Shown: positions 1 through 9,139, counted from the first letter of the stretch. The stretch: 64,000 nucleotides of DNA from Streptomyces bicolor (GCF_000719285.1 NZ_JOFS01000020.1:288319-352318), one strand, 5' to 3'. Notes: a model not told the origin generated them from the letters alone. Translations and numbers: made by a program.

Positions 1-642
1 CTCTACCAACTGCATCGCGCGGACCCCGAAGTCCCCGTCGAGGAGACGTGGGGCGCGATGGCGGAGCTCGTCCAGGCCGGAAAGGTACGGGCGTTGGGGC
101 TGTGCGCGGTGGGCGCGCGAGGCGGCCGGCGCTCGGGAGCGCGCCTGCACGACGCGACGATCCGGCAGTTGCAGCGGGTGCAGCAGGTCTTCCCGGTGAG
201 CGCCGTGCAGGCGGAGCTGTCGGTGTGGTCGCCGGAGGCGCTGGAGACGCTGGTGCCGTGGTGCGAGGCGCGCGGCGTCGGCTTCCTGGCGGCCATGCCC
301 CTGGGCAACGGCTTCCTGAGTGGCACACTCACCCCCGGCGAGGGCTTCGAACCGGACGACGTCCGCGCCCGGCACCCGCGCTTCACCGCGGAGATGATGG
401 CGTCGAACCAGCCGATAGTCGTCGGCCTGCGCCGAATAGCGGGCCGGCACGGCGAGGGGGTCACGCCCGCGCAGGTGGCACTGGCCTGGGTGCTGGCGCA
501 GGGGCGGCACGTGGTCGCGGTGCCCGGGGCCAAGCAGGAGCGCTGGGTGCCGGAGAACGCGGCGGCCGAGGGCTTGCGGCTGACCGCGGAGGACCTGGCC
601 GAGGTGGCGGAGCTGCCGGGGGCGCGGGGATCCTGGGACTGA
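1..642 (+). CDS. Aldo/keto reductase, 5' end outside the window
   Basis: The reading frame is open from the first base, so the N-terminus is missing and only the last 213 residues are visible. The visible part begins LYQLHRADPEVPVEETW, the typical strand with the conserved L-x-Q-x-H of the NADPH-dependent aldo/keto reductase TIM barrel. It continues through the substrate-loop region (VWSPEALETLVPWC, then PLGNGFLSG) to the cofactor region (VAVPGAKQERWVPENAAA), where the family reads IPG-(A/T)-(R/K) followed by an N. It would reduce an aldehyde or ketone with NADPH in the cytoplasm; the substrate cannot be told. The stop codon is well defined and is followed by about 150 bases of non-coding DNA. 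Confidence 0.9.
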   Translation, partial: LYQLHRADPEVPVEETWGAMAELVQAGKVRALGLCAVGARGGRRSGARLHDATIRQLQRVQQVFPVSAVQAELSVWSPEALETLVPWCEARGVGFLAAMPLGNGFLSGTLTPGEGFEPDDVRARHPRFTAEMMASNQPIVVGLRRIAGRHGEGVTPAQVALAWVLAQGRHVVAVPGAKQERWVPENAAAEGLRLTAEDLAEVAELPGARGSWD

Positions 643-795
643 CGCCGCACGGGTCGCGGGACTGATCCTGGCCCGTCCCGGGCGAAAACCGGCCAGGCGC
701 CGGTGCGCGGTGGTTCGACATTCATTGACCGGGAACCTGTGGGGCCCGAGCGGTGTAAGAAGAGTAGAACCCGCCGCGTCGAAGGGACCGTGATC

Positions 796-1959
796 GTGCA
801 AGGTCGAGTTGTGACGGCCGTACTGGCCACGGCCGCGCTGCTGCTGACGGCCGGCTGCTCCTCCGACGACGGGGGATCGCCGGGCGAGGGCGGTAGCGCG
901 GCGTCGAGCAGCGCTACGGCCGCGGGGTCTTCGCCCAGCCGGGCCGCCGAGGAGACCCCGCCTGCGCGGGGTTCCGTCAAGGTGGTGCGCACCGTCGCCG
1001 AGGGCCTGAACACCCCCTGGGGCCTGGCCCCGCTCCCTGACGGCGACCTGCTCGTCTCCTCCCGCGACGAGGCCACGATCACCCGGGTCGACGGGGAGAC
1101 CGGCAAGAAGACCGAGCTGGGTGAGGTACCGGGTGTCTCACCGGCGGGCGAGGGCGGCCTGATGGGCCTGGCGCTGTCGCCGGACTTCGCCTCGGACCAC
1201 ATGGTCTACGCCTACTTCACCTCGGCCTCGGACAACCGCATCGTCCGCATGCTGTACGACGAGCAGAAGCCGTCCGGCGAACAGCTGGGCGCGCCCGACA
1301 CGATATTCAAGGGCATCCCCAAGGGCTACATCCACAACGGCGGCCGGATCGCCTTCGGCCCGGACAAGATGCTGTACGCGGGCACGGGCGAGAGCGGTGA
1401 CACCGGGCTTTCCCAGAACAAGGAGTCCACGGGCGGCAAGATCCTGCGCCTGACGCCCGAAGGCGAACCGGCCCCCGGCAACCCCTTCCCCGACTCCCCC
1501 GTGTACTCGTACGGCCACCGGAATGTGCAGGGCCTGGCCTGGGACGCCGAACAGCGCCTGTTCGCCGCCGAGTTCGGCCAGGACACCTGGGACGAGCTGA
1601 ACGCGATCAAGCCGGGAGACAACTACGGCTGGCCGGAGGTCGAGGGCAAGTCCGAGGGCAGCGAGTACCACAACCCGCTGGCCCAGTGGGGCACCGACGA
1701 CGCCTCCCCCAGCGGCATCGCCCACGCCGAGGGTTCCATCTGGATGGCCGGCCTGAAGGGCCAGCGCCTGTGGCGCGTCCCGCTGAACGGCACGGAGGCC
1801 TCGGCGGACCCGCAGGCGTTCCTGGAGGGCGAGTACGGCCGCCTGCGCACGGTCGTCCCGGCGGGCGGCGACAAGCTGTGGGTGACGACGAGCAACACGG
1901 ACGGACGGGGCGACCCGAAGGACGGGGACGACCGGATTCTGGAGGTGCAGGTGAGCTGA
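796..1959 (+). CDS. Glucose/sorbosone dehydrogenase-like (PQQ-type) lipoprotein
   Basis: A secreted lipoprotein of about 387 residues. A short signal peptide ends in the lipobox LLTAGC, followed by a Ser/Gly/Ala-rich linker to about residue 65. The rest is a beta-propeller of the GSDH family: NTPWGLAPLPDGDLLVSSRD, then GEGGLMGLALSPDF, GRIAFGPDKMLYAGTGESGD, GHRNVQGLAWD and DNYGWPEVEG, all recognisable family landmarks. Members oxidise sugars with PQQ, but many actinobacterial ones have no proven cofactor, so the reaction is inferred. The GTG at 796 lies 8 bases after GAAGGGA and is preferred; GTG at 790 is possible but too close to that site. The protein should sit on the outer face of the membrane. 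Confidence 0.85.
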   Translation: MQGRVVTAVLATAALLLTAGCSSDDGGSPGEGGSAASSSATAAGSSPSRAAEETPPARGSVKVVRTVAEGLNTPWGLAPLPDGDLLVSSRDEATITRVDGETGKKTELGEVPGVSPAGEGGLMGLALSPDFASDHMVYAYFTSASDNRIVRMLYDEQKPSGEQLGAPDTIFKGIPKGYIHNGGRIAFGPDKMLYAGTGESGDTGLSQNKESTGGKILRLTPEGEPAPGNPFPDSPVYSYGHRNVQGLAWDAEQRLFAAEFGQDTWDELNAIKPGDNYGWPEVEGKSEGSEYHNPLAQWGTDDASPSGIAHAEGSIWMAGLKGQRLWRVPLNGTEASADPQAFLEGEYGRLRTVVPAGGDKLWVTTSNTDGRGDPKDGDDRILEVQVS

Positions 1960-1966
1960 GCGCCCC

Positions 1967-2158
1967 TCACTCCTCGCCGTCGGCCTCCTCCGCGGACGGC
2001 TCGGACCGCCGTACGACCACCTTCCCGGACGCGAGATCTATCGGCCCACGCCCGGGGTCGTTGTCCCCGACGTCCTCGCGGGTCAGTTCCAGACGGTTCT
2101 GCTCCTCGCGGGTGTGCTTGCGGCCGGGGGCGAAGAGTTCCTCGAACGCGTTGAACAC
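1967..2158 (-). CDS. Small conserved Streptomyces protein, DUF6191-like
   Basis: A 63-residue, strongly charged soluble protein beginning MFNAFEELFAPGRKHTREEQ. It contains DVGDNDPGRGPIDLASGKV, which I recognise as the conserved core of short actinobacterial proteins annotated DUF6191. There is no signal peptide or membrane segment. It ends 7 bases from the convergent lipoprotein gene, and upstream lies the end of the LAL regulator. The function is unknown. Its conserved start and central motif argue against a chance frame. Confidence 0.7.
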   Translation of the reverse strand: MFNAFEELFAPGRKHTREEQNRLELTREDVGDNDPGRGPIDLASGKVVVRRSEPSAEEADGEE

Positions 2159-2196
2159 GCAACCTCCCTTGACCGGCGTCCCTTACAGCGTAAACC

Positions 2197-5100
2197 TCAG
2201 CTTCTCGTTCCGGATGTGACCGTTTCAGCCGAGAACAACCCCATCCGATGCGCCATCGCGGCCGCTTCCCCTCTCCCCGAGACGCCGAGCTTCCCCAGGA
2301 TGTTCGACACATGCACGCTGGCCGTCTTCGGTGAGATGAAGAGCGCCTCGGCGATCTGACGGTTGGTGCGGCCGTCGGAGACCAGGCGCAGGACGTCCCG
2401 TTCCCGGGTGGTGAGGCCGAGGGAGTCGGCCGGGTCGGTCGGGGGTGGGGGCGGGGCAGCCGTGAGGGAGAGACGGGCTCGCCGGGCCAGCTGGGCCGTG
2501 GCGTCGGCGAGGGGGCGGGCTCCCAGGTGGGTGGCGGTGGCCCGGGTCAGGCGGAGCAGTTCCGCGGCGCGGGCGCGCTCGTCCTCGCCGCCGAGCGCGA
2601 GCAGTGCCTCGGCGAGGCGGTGGCGGACCTGGGCGAGGTCGTAGGGGCGTTCCAGGGCTTCGAAGGCGGTCACCACGTCCGACCAGGTGTCGGGGGTGGC
2701 CCGGCTCTCGGCGCGGTCGAGTTCGGCTCGGGTCCACTTCTCGTAGGCCAGCCACAGGGGAGCGCCTGTGGTGAGCTTGCGGACGGCCTCGAAGAGCCGT
2801 TCCAGGAAGGCGGCGCGGCCCTCCTGCGCGGCGGGCAGGGCGTGGGTGTCGGACTCGGCGACGGCGGCGGCCAGCAGCAGCGGCCAGGCGTAGCGCTGGG
2901 TGCCGGGCGGGAAGCCGGCGTTCAGGGCCTGGTCGGCCTCGGCGCGGGCATCGAGGAGACGGCCCTCGGCGGCGGCTGTGCCGATGGTGAGGCAGGACAT
3001 CGGCAGGTTGTTCTGCGGCATGGGGTCATGGGTGCCGTAGGCGGCGCGGGCGGCGGCGAGGTGTCGGGTGGCCTCGGCGAGGTCGCCGCGGGCGAGGGCG
3101 AGTTGGGCGAGGTGATTGGAGGCGCCGCCGCGCGGCTTGGCGGACTGACCGGTGCGCTGGGCGTTGACCGCAGCCTCGGCGGCCTCGTCCCAGTGGCCCA
3201 GGGAGAGCAGTGACTCGGCGAGGTTCGTCCAGATCCAGGCCTCGGAGTCGCGCAGGCCCCACTTCTGGGTCAGCCGCAGTCCCTCGCGTAAAAGCCCCAC
3301 GGCCTCCTCGGAGCGGCCGATGCCTTCCAGGACGGACGGCAGGTTCACATGGCTGCGTCCGACGACTGCGGCGAGGCCGCGCGCCAGTACCTCGGCCCTG
3401 ACCTCGTACATCTGGGCCAGTCCGGTCTCGATCTGTCCGGCCTCGACCATGAGTCCGCCGAGTGTGAGGCGTGCGTTCAGCTCGATGCCCTCGGCGCCCA
3501 CCATGCGCGCGTACTCGACGGCCCGCTCGGCGGCCGACATGGCGTCGGGGCCGGGGTTGCGCAGAATCGACCAGTTGGCCGCGGTGGCGAGTACCTCGGC
3601 GTGTACCTCGGACGGTGGCAGACCGCGCACCAGCTCCTGGGCGGTGCCCAGCTCCTTCCAGCCGTCGCCGCGGGCCTGGGCCTGCACCAGGCGGGAGCGC
3701 TGGACCCAGAACCAGGCGGCGCGCAGGGGGTCGCCGTCCTCGTCCTCCAGGAGGCGCAGGGCCCGCTTGGTGATCTTCAGGGCGCGTTCGCGCTCCCCGC
3801 ACAGCCGCCCGGCGACGGCGGCCTCGGCCATCAGGTCGAGGTAGCGCAGGGGCGTGGTCTCGGGGTCGCAGCCGCTGGGGGTCCCCCCGCGCCGTTCAGG
3901 CAGTGGGCGAGGATGGACCTCGGTGTAGTCGACGGGGCGCAGCGTGGCCCGTACGTCCTCGGGCGCGGCGTCCCACAGCTCCATCGCGCGTTCCAGCAGC
4001 CGCAGTTGCTCGGAGCGGGCGTGCCGGCGGCGGGCGGTGACGGAGGCGTCCAGGACGGCGGGCAGGGCCTTGGCCGGGTCGTGGGCGTGGTACCAGTAGC
4101 TGGCCAGCCGCATGACGCGCTCGTCGGCCGGGACGAGCGTCGGGTCGGCCTCCAGGGCTTCGGCGTAGCGGCGGCTGAGGCGAGAGCGCTCGCCGGGCAG
4201 CAGGTCGTCGCCGACGGCCTCGCGGACCAGGGAGTGCCGGAAGCGGTAGCCGTCGCCGCCGGGCGCGGCGATGAGGATGTTGGCGTTCACGGCGGCCCGC
4301 AGCGCCTCGATGAGGTCGTCCTCGGCGAGCCCCGCGACGGCGGCGAGCAGCCGGTACTCGACGGTGGAGCCGCCCTCGGCGACGATCCGGGCGACCCGCT
4401 GGGCGCTCTCGGGCAGCCCCTCGACGCGGACCAGGAGCAGGTCGCGCAGGGAGTCGGTGAGGCCGGTGCGGCAGCCCTCGTGGGCGGCGACGGCGAGTTC
4501 CTCGACGAAGAAGGCGTTGCCGTCGGAGCGTTCGAAGATCTCGTCGACCTGGGCCGGGTCGGGTTCCTGGGCGAGGATGCCGGCCATCTGGCGGCCGACC
4601 TCGGCGCGGTTGAAGCGGCCGAGTTCGATACGGCGGACCGTGCGCAGCCGGTCGAGTTCGGCGAGGAGCGGGCGCAGCGGGTGGCGGCGGTGGATGTCGT
4701 CGGAGCGGTAGGTGGCCAGGACGACGAGGCGGCCGGTGCGCAGGGTGCGGAAGAGGTAGGAGAGGAGGTGGCGGGTGGAGGCGTCGGCCCAGTGCAGGTC
4801 CTCCAATGCGACCACGACCGTGCGGCCGGCGGCGACGCGCTCCAGGAGGCGGGCGGTGAGTTCGAAGAGGCGGGCCATGCCCTCCTCGTCGGAGCGATCC
4901 GCTCCGCGGGGTTGGGCCGTTTCGCCCAACTCGGGTAGCAGGCGCGCCAGCTCCTCCTCCTGACCGGCGGCGGCCGCGGTCAGTTCCTCGGGCAGTTCGC
5001 GGCGCAGGGCGCGCAGCGCGGTGGAGAACGGGGCGAACGGCAGGCCGTCGGCGCCGATCTCGACGCAGCCGCCGAGCACGACGACGGCGCCCTCGCGGGC

Positions 5101-5280
5101 GGCGGCGCCGGCGAACTCCTCGACGAGGCGGGTCTTGCCGACCCCGGCCTCTCCCCCGATCAGCAATGCCTGCGGGTCGCCTGCGGCGGCTCGGGCTAGG
5201 GCGTCGTGCAGTGTCTCCAACTCGGTTGCGCGACCGACGAACACGGGGCTTACGGACCGGCTCTCCACGGGGTCGAGCAT
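2197..5280 (-). CDS. Large LuxR-family (LAL) transcriptional regulator
   Basis: A regulator of about 1027 residues. The N-terminal AAA/NTPase domain has Walker A GGEAGVGKTR and the Walker B-type stretch VVVALEDLHWAD. A long helical, TPR-like middle follows. At the C-terminus is a LuxR/NarL helix-turn-helix (LTTRERDVLRLVSDGRTNRQ, then IAEALFISPKTASVHVSNIL). LAL regulators respond to a ligand or to ATP state and activate nearby or dispersed genes. The ATG at 5280 starts MLDPVESRSVSPVFVGR, just before the conserved domain; in-frame ATGs at 5328 and 5361 are alternatives, and none has a strong ribosome binding site. Codon 664 is TTA (bases 3289-3291), the rare leucine codon read only by the bldA tRNA, so translation probably depends on developmental stage. 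Confidence 0.9.
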   Translation of the reverse strand: MLDPVESRSVSPVFVGRATELETLHDALARAAAGDPQALLIGGEAGVGKTRLVEEFAGAAAREGAVVVLGGCVEIGADGLPFAPFSTALRALRRELPEELTAAAAGQEEELARLLPELGETAQPRGADRSDEEGMARLFELTARLLERVAAGRTVVVALEDLHWADASTRHLLSYLFRTLRTGRLVVLATYRSDDIHRRHPLRPLLAELDRLRTVRRIELGRFNRAEVGRQMAGILAQEPDPAQVDEIFERSDGNAFFVEELAVAAHEGCRTGLTDSLRDLLLVRVEGLPESAQRVARIVAEGGSTVEYRLLAAVAGLAEDDLIEALRAAVNANILIAAPGGDGYRFRHSLVREAVGDDLLPGERSRLSRRYAEALEADPTLVPADERVMRLASYWYHAHDPAKALPAVLDASVTARRRHARSEQLRLLERAMELWDAAPEDVRATLRPVDYTEVHPRPLPERRGGTPSGCDPETTPLRYLDLMAEAAVAGRLCGERERALKITKRALRLLEDEDGDPLRAAWFWVQRSRLVQAQARGDGWKELGTAQELVRGLPPSEVHAEVLATAANWSILRNPGPDAMSAAERAVEYARMVGAEGIELNARLTLGGLMVEAGQIETGLAQMYEVRAEVLARGLAAVVGRSHVNLPSVLEGIGRSEEAVGLLREGLRLTQKWGLRDSEAWIWTNLAESLLSLGHWDEAAEAAVNAQRTGQSAKPRGGASNHLAQLALARGDLAEATRHLAAARAAYGTHDPMPQNNLPMSCLTIGTAAAEGRLLDARAEADQALNAGFPPGTQRYAWPLLLAAAVAESDTHALPAAQEGRAAFLERLFEAVRKLTTGAPLWLAYEKWTRAELDRAESRATPDTWSDVVTAFEALERPYDLAQVRHRLAEALLALGGEDERARAAELLRLTRATATHLGARPLADATAQLARRARLSLTAAPPPPPTDPADSLGLTTRERDVLRLVSDGRTNRQIAEALFISPKTASVHVSNILGKLGVSGRGEAAAMAHRMGLFSAETVTSGTRS

Positions 5281-5374
5281 CGCACGGGGCGCCGACAGCA
5301 GGGCACCGGTTTTCGCCGCGCCCAGCATCGGGGTTGCCGTCTTCTGGGAGCTGCCGCCCATGCGCGGCCCGGCA

Positions 5375-5521
5375 TCAATCCGCCGCCCCCTCGGCAGCGC
5401 GTTGCACGGCCTCGCGGCGGGCCTCACGACGGACCCGGACGGCCTCGCGTGCCAGGCGCTCGTGCTCGGCCTGGCGGATCAGTTCGGCGGAACGGATGCG
5501 GTGCAGCTCGTACTCGTACAT
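5375..5521 (-). CDS. 48-residue charged helical protein
   Basis: A short gene, MYEYELHRIRSAELIRQAEH followed by an Arg/Glu/Ala-rich helix. Nearly every residue after position 5 favours helix, and charges alternate as in a small coiled coil. Peptides starting MYEYELHR are, as I recall, common upstream of regulators in Streptomyces, which supports it as real, but no function is known. It ends about 95 bases upstream of the chosen start of the LAL regulator and reads in the same direction, so the two may be co-transcribed. A longer frame extends upstream to 5629 but shows no conserved-looking sequence before this ATG. Confidence 0.6.
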   Translation of the reverse strand: MYEYELHRIRSAELIRQAEHERLAREAVRVRREARREAVQRAAEGAAD

Positions 5522-5662
5522 GGCGGATTCCTCGTACGTCCTGGTGGGAGTCGGGTTTCGGCGTCGCTTTGCGCGATGCCTCCACCTTCGTCTCCCAGGC
5601 GGGTCCGCCACATCGGGAGAGTTCCGCATCTTCGCCGGTGGGTGGGGGCCTTAGATGCGCGT

Positions 5663-5714
5663 GAGGGGCCTCAGTGCGCCGTCCGAGGTGCTTACGGCGG
5701 CTCTGAGACCCCTC
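5663..5714 (-). terminator. Hairpin after the membrane-protein gene
   Basis: GAGGGGCCTCAG at 5663-5674 pairs with CTGAGACCCCTC at 5703-5714 with one mismatch, and the interior adds a second paired section (GCCGT with ACGGC). It lies just downstream of the leftward gene that ends at 5730. There is no T-run, as is usual for Streptomyces terminators. Confidence 0.55.
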
Positions 5715-5729
5715 GGGATCCGCGGTGAC

Positions 5730-6275
5730 TCAGCTCGCCGACGGCAGGCCGAGCAGGGCGTCGGTGTACTTGAGGACGGCCAGCAGCAGGCCGATGACGC
5801 CGAGCGCGACGCCGCCCCAGGCGACCGACTTGATCCACGGTGCCTGCGGCTTGCCGGGCGCCCCGAACGCGGGCCGGGCGAGCACCACGACGCCGACGAT
5901 CAGCGCGGCCAGTGCGAAGACGCCGGCCCACAGGGCGGAGGCCTGCCAGGCGTCGCCGTAGACCTCCTTGATCTGCTTGGCGACGCTCGCGTTCGAGGCG
6001 GTCTCCAGCTGGCCGACCAGGGTCTCGCGCGCGGCGGCGACCGTGCCGATCCAGCCACCGGTCAGGGAGACGAGGCCGAGCGCCGCGGAGACCACCGCGC
6101 CCGCACCCTGCCCGACGCCGGACGGGGCCGCTTCCGTCGCCTCGGCGGCCACCTCCTCCTCGTGCTCGCTCCCGCCGACGACGTCGGCCTCGGCCTCGGT
6201 CGCCTCGGTGACGTCCACGTTCTCGTCGTCGGTCTTGGCCTCGGCCACGGTCTCGCCCACTGTCTTCGTTCCCAT
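5730..6275 (-). CDS. Acidic-tailed membrane protein of unknown function
   Basis: A protein of 181 residues. The first 60 or so are rich in Glu, Asp, Val and Ala (MGTKTVGETVAEAKTDDENV) and probably form a flexible cytoplasmic tail. Three hydrophobic segments follow: GAVVSAALGLVSLTGGWIGT, then ALWAGVFALAALIVGVVVLA, then VAWGGVALGVIGLLLAVLKY. Between the first two is a soluble helix (ETLVGQLETASNASVAKQIK). I do not recognise a family. The ATG at 6275 gives a conserved-looking start; an in-frame ATG 9 bases upstream is possible. It is transcribed in the same direction as the GNAT gene that ends at 6311, so the two may share a transcript. Confidence 0.7.
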   Translation of the reverse strand: MGTKTVGETVAEAKTDDENVDVTEATEAEADVVGGSEHEEEVAAEATEAAPSGVGQGAGAVVSAALGLVSLTGGWIGTVAAARETLVGQLETASNASVAKQIKEVYGDAWQASALWAGVFALAALIVGVVVLARPAFGAPGKPQAPWIKSVAWGGVALGVIGLLLAVLKYTDALLGLPSAS

Positions 6276-6310
6276 GTCTCGCACCGTACGGACGCTCTCT
6301 GAGAGGTGTC

Positions 6311-6886
6311 TTAATGATCGTTGTGTGCGGCACGCGCGCGTGCTTCACGCCACTCCGGGGCGAGGATCGACCACACCTCCAGGTCGTGCCGCACCCCACC
6401 ATAGGGGTGCGCCTGCCGGCGTACGCCGTCGCGGGTCATTCCGAGGCGCCGCGCGACGTTCAGGCTGGGTGTGTTGCCGGAGGCGGCGACCCATTCGACG
6501 CGGTGGATGCCGCGTTCCTCGACCGCCCAGTCGATGAGCACCCGCATCGCCCGGGTGATGAGCCCGCGTCCGGTCGCGGCGGGCTCCAGCCAGCACCCGA
6601 CCTCGCAGTTGCCGGTCACCGCGTCGAAGTTCAGCGTGAGGACCCCGCCGACGAGTTTCCCGTCGAGCCAGATGCCGTGGTACGAGGCCGTGTCCGCGGC
6701 GCGCATATCGGCGTACCGCTGGAGGGTCTCCCGTGCCGAGGTCACGTCAGTGGCGTTCGAGCCGAACGGGATGTACTGCCCGATGAACTCCCGGCCCCGC
6801 TCCAGGTTCGCGAGGAACTCCTCGGCGTGCCACGGCTCCAGGGGCCTCAGCTCGGCTCCGTCGTCACCCAGCGATATCGCGTACAT
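6311..6886 (-). CDS. GNAT acetyltransferase, RimJ/RimL type
   Basis: A cytoplasmic acetyltransferase of 191 residues. It shows the usual GNAT order: LRPLEPWHAEEFLANLERGR at the N-terminus, YHGIWLDGKLVGGVLTLNFD in the core strands, and the acetyl-CoA loop in ATGRGLITRAMRVLIDWA (Q/R-x-x-G-x-G/A form). HRVEWVAASGNTPSLNVARRL then matches the RimJ/RimL signature, where N-x-x-S-x-x-V/A-x-x-x-G is typical. Such enzymes acetylate N-terminal amines of proteins or small molecules; the target here is unknown. The start overlaps the end of the upstream MMPL gene by 23 bases, suggesting translational coupling with the transporter. Confidence 0.9.
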   Translation of the reverse strand: MYAISLGDDGAELRPLEPWHAEEFLANLERGREFIGQYIPFGSNATDVTSARETLQRYADMRAADTASYHGIWLDGKLVGGVLTLNFDAVTGNCEVGCWLEPAATGRGLITRAMRVLIDWAVEERGIHRVEWVAASGNTPSLNVARRLGMTRDGVRRQAHPYGGVRHDLEVWSILAPEWREARARAAHNDH

Positions 6887-9092
6887 CTCCCCGCTGCTCC
6901 TTCTCCAGTTCCGCCACGACGTCGGTGAGCCTCTCATGGGCGGAGCGGGACTCGGGCGGCTCGATGCTGATGCGGGGCATGCGCCTGTCGAGCCAGCGGG
7001 GCAGCCACCAGTTGGCGCCGCCGAGCAGGTGCATCAGGGCGGGGACGAGGAGCGTGCGGAGTACGAAGGCGTCCAGGGCGACGGCGGCGGCGAGGGCGAT
7101 GCCGAACATGGCGATCACACGGTCGCCGCTGAGGACGAAGGCGAGGAAGACCGAGATCATGATGACCGCGGCGGAGTTGATCACCCGGCTGGTCTCGGCG
7201 AGGCCGACCCGGACGGCCCGCCGGTTGTCGCCGGTCTCCAGCCACTCCTCGTACATCCGGCTGACCAGGAAGACCTGGTAGTCCATCGAGAGGCCGAAGA
7301 GCACCGAGACCATGATGACCGGGAGGAACGGTTCGATCGGGCCCGCGCGGCCCAGGCCCAGCAGCTCGCTCCCCCAGCCCCACTGGAAGATCGCGACGAC
7401 GACGCCGAAGGCGGCGGCGACGGCGGCGACGTTCATCGCGGCGGCCTTCAGGGGTATGCCGACGGACCGGAAGGCGAGCAGGAGCAGCAGACAGCCCAGG
7501 CCGATCACGACACCGACGAACAGCGGCAGCTTGCCGACGATGACGTCGGCGAAGTCGTCGTAGCCGGCCGTCATGCCGCCGACCTGCACATCGAGCGAGG
7601 TGCCGGTCTCGGCGCGCGGCAGGACCTCGGAGCGCAGCCGGTCCACGAGGTCGCTGGTCTGCCGCGACTGCGGGGAGGACTCCGGTACGACGGTGAGGTA
7701 CGCGGTGTCGCCGCCGGAGTTGTACGTCACCGGGGTCACCGACGCGACGCCCTCGGTGCCCCGCAGGGTGGCGTCGAGGTTGTCGAGGGCGAGCTTGTCG
7801 TCGCCGCCGTCGACCTCGGTGACCAGGGTGAGGGGGCCGTTCACGCCGGGGCCGAAGCCGTCGGCGAGGAGGTCGTAGGCCTGGCGGGTGGTCGAGGACT
7901 CGGGGTTGTTGCCCTGGTCGGAGGTGCCCAGGCGCAGGCCCAGCGTGGGCAGCGCGAGGACCGTGATGACGGCCAGGGCTATCGCGCCGAGCGCCTTGGG
8001 GTGGCGCTCCACGAACGCCGACCAGCGCGCGGCGAACCCGGTCGGCAGCTCCGGCTCGGGGCCGTGCTCGGCGAGCCTGCGCCGTTCGCGGCGGCTGAGG
8101 GCCCGCATGCCGATGAAGGACAGCAGGGCGGGCAGCAGGGTCACGGAGGCGGCGACCGTCAGGACCACGGTCAGCGAGGCGGCGATCGCGACGCCGTTGA
8201 GGAAGCTGAGCCGGAGGATCAGCATCCCGAGCAGGGCTATGCACACGGTCGCGCCCGCGAAGACCACGGCCCGTCCGGTGGTGGCCACGGCGTTCGTGAT
8301 CGACTCGGTGACGGGCAGCCCGCGCTTCAGCCCGCGCCGGTGCCGGGTGACGATGAACAGCGCGTAGTCGATGCCGACGCCGAGCCCGATGAGCATGCCG
8401 AGCATGGGCGCGAAGTCGGCCACCGTCATGGCGTGCCCGAGGAGCACGATCCCGGCGTACGCGGTGCCGACGCCGACCAGCGCGGTGGCGATGGGCAGCA
8501 GCGAGGCGGCGAGCGAGCCGAAGGCGAGGAACAGAACGACCGCGGCGACGGCCACCCCGACGACCTCGGCGAGGTGCCCGCCCGGCGACTCGGTGAGCCC
8601 GACGGCACTGCCGCCCAGCTCCACCTGGAGCCCGTCGGTCTCGGCGTCCTTCGCCGTGTTCACTACGGCCCGCGCCTCGCCCGCGTCGAGGTTCTCGGCA
8701 CTGTCGTCGAAGGTCACGGTGGCGTACGCCGTGTGCCCGTCGTCGCTGATCTGGGCGCCGCCCTGCTTGCCGTACGGGCTGCCGACGGCCGCGACGCCCG
8801 GCAGCTCCGCGATCTCGGCCAGGGTGCGGGTCATGGTCTGCTCGACGTCGGCGGCGCGGACGGTGCCGGACGTGGTGTGCCAGACAACGGTGTCACTGTC
8901 GCCGCCGAGGCCGGGGAAGCCGTCCTCGAGGAGCCGGGTGGCGCGGCCGGCCTCGGTGCCCGGGACGTGGTAGTCGTTCGAGTACGCGGTGCCCGTGACG
9001 GCCGCGGCCGCGGTCACCCCGCCGAAGGCGAGCAGCCAGAGCAGTACGGCGACGAGGCGGCGTTGGACACACCAGCGTGCAAGAGCTGCCAC
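6864..9092 (-). CDS. MMPL/RND-family membrane transporter
   Basis: A 742-residue MMPL transporter with two halves, each one membrane segment, a large outside loop and five membrane segments. The first half ends in a block with MLGMLIGLGVGIDYALFIVT, the second in LFGLSMDYQVFLVSRMYEEW; the GxxxDY and S-M-D-Y-x-x-F signatures carry the proton-relay Asp-Tyr pairs of the family. It probably exports a lipid or hydrophobic small molecule using the proton gradient. The GTG at 9092 is chosen because GGGAG lies 7 bases upstream and the predicted N-terminus then begins directly with the first membrane segment. The frame is open further upstream, but that part looks non-coding. A palindrome at 9140-9154 may control it. 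Confidence 0.9.
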   Translation of the reverse strand: MAALARWCVQRRLVAVLLWLLAFGGVTAAAAVTGTAYSNDYHVPGTEAGRATRLLEDGFPGLGGDSDTVVWHTTSGTVRAADVEQTMTRTLAEIAELPGVAAVGSPYGKQGGAQISDDGHTAYATVTFDDSAENLDAGEARAVVNTAKDAETDGLQVELGGSAVGLTESPGGHLAEVVGVAVAAVVLFLAFGSLAASLLPIATALVGVGTAYAGIVLLGHAMTVADFAPMLGMLIGLGVGIDYALFIVTRHRRGLKRGLPVTESITNAVATTGRAVVFAGATVCIALLGMLILRLSFLNGVAIAASLTVVLTVAASVTLLPALLSFIGMRALSRRERRRLAEHGPEPELPTGFAARWSAFVERHPKALGAIALAVITVLALPTLGLRLGTSDQGNNPESSTTRQAYDLLADGFGPGVNGPLTLVTEVDGGDDKLALDNLDATLRGTEGVASVTPVTYNSGGDTAYLTVVPESSPQSRQTSDLVDRLRSEVLPRAETGTSLDVQVGGMTAGYDDFADVIVGKLPLFVGVVIGLGCLLLLLAFRSVGIPLKAAAMNVAAVAAAFGVVVAIFQWGWGSELLGLGRAGPIEPFLPVIMVSVLFGLSMDYQVFLVSRMYEEWLETGDNRRAVRVGLAETSRVINSAAVIMISVFLAFVLSGDRVIAMFGIALAAAVALDAFVLRTLLVPALMHLLGGANWWLPRWLDRRMPRISIEPPESRSAHERLTDVVAELEKEQRGDVRDIAG

Positions 9093-9139
9093 GAACGTGC
9101 TCCCGGAGACGATTTTTGGATCTTTGGCCGGGAATCGTC

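Noticed and set aside
3..1202. A 399-residue leftward frame over the first two genes
   Set aside because: It crosses two good genes and an intergenic region, with Ser/Arg/Pro-rich shadow composition.
3349..4938. A 529-residue rightward frame inside the LAL regulator
   Set aside because: The LAL frame on the opposite strand has clear Walker and HTH motifs; this one is Gly/Ala/Val-rich shadow.
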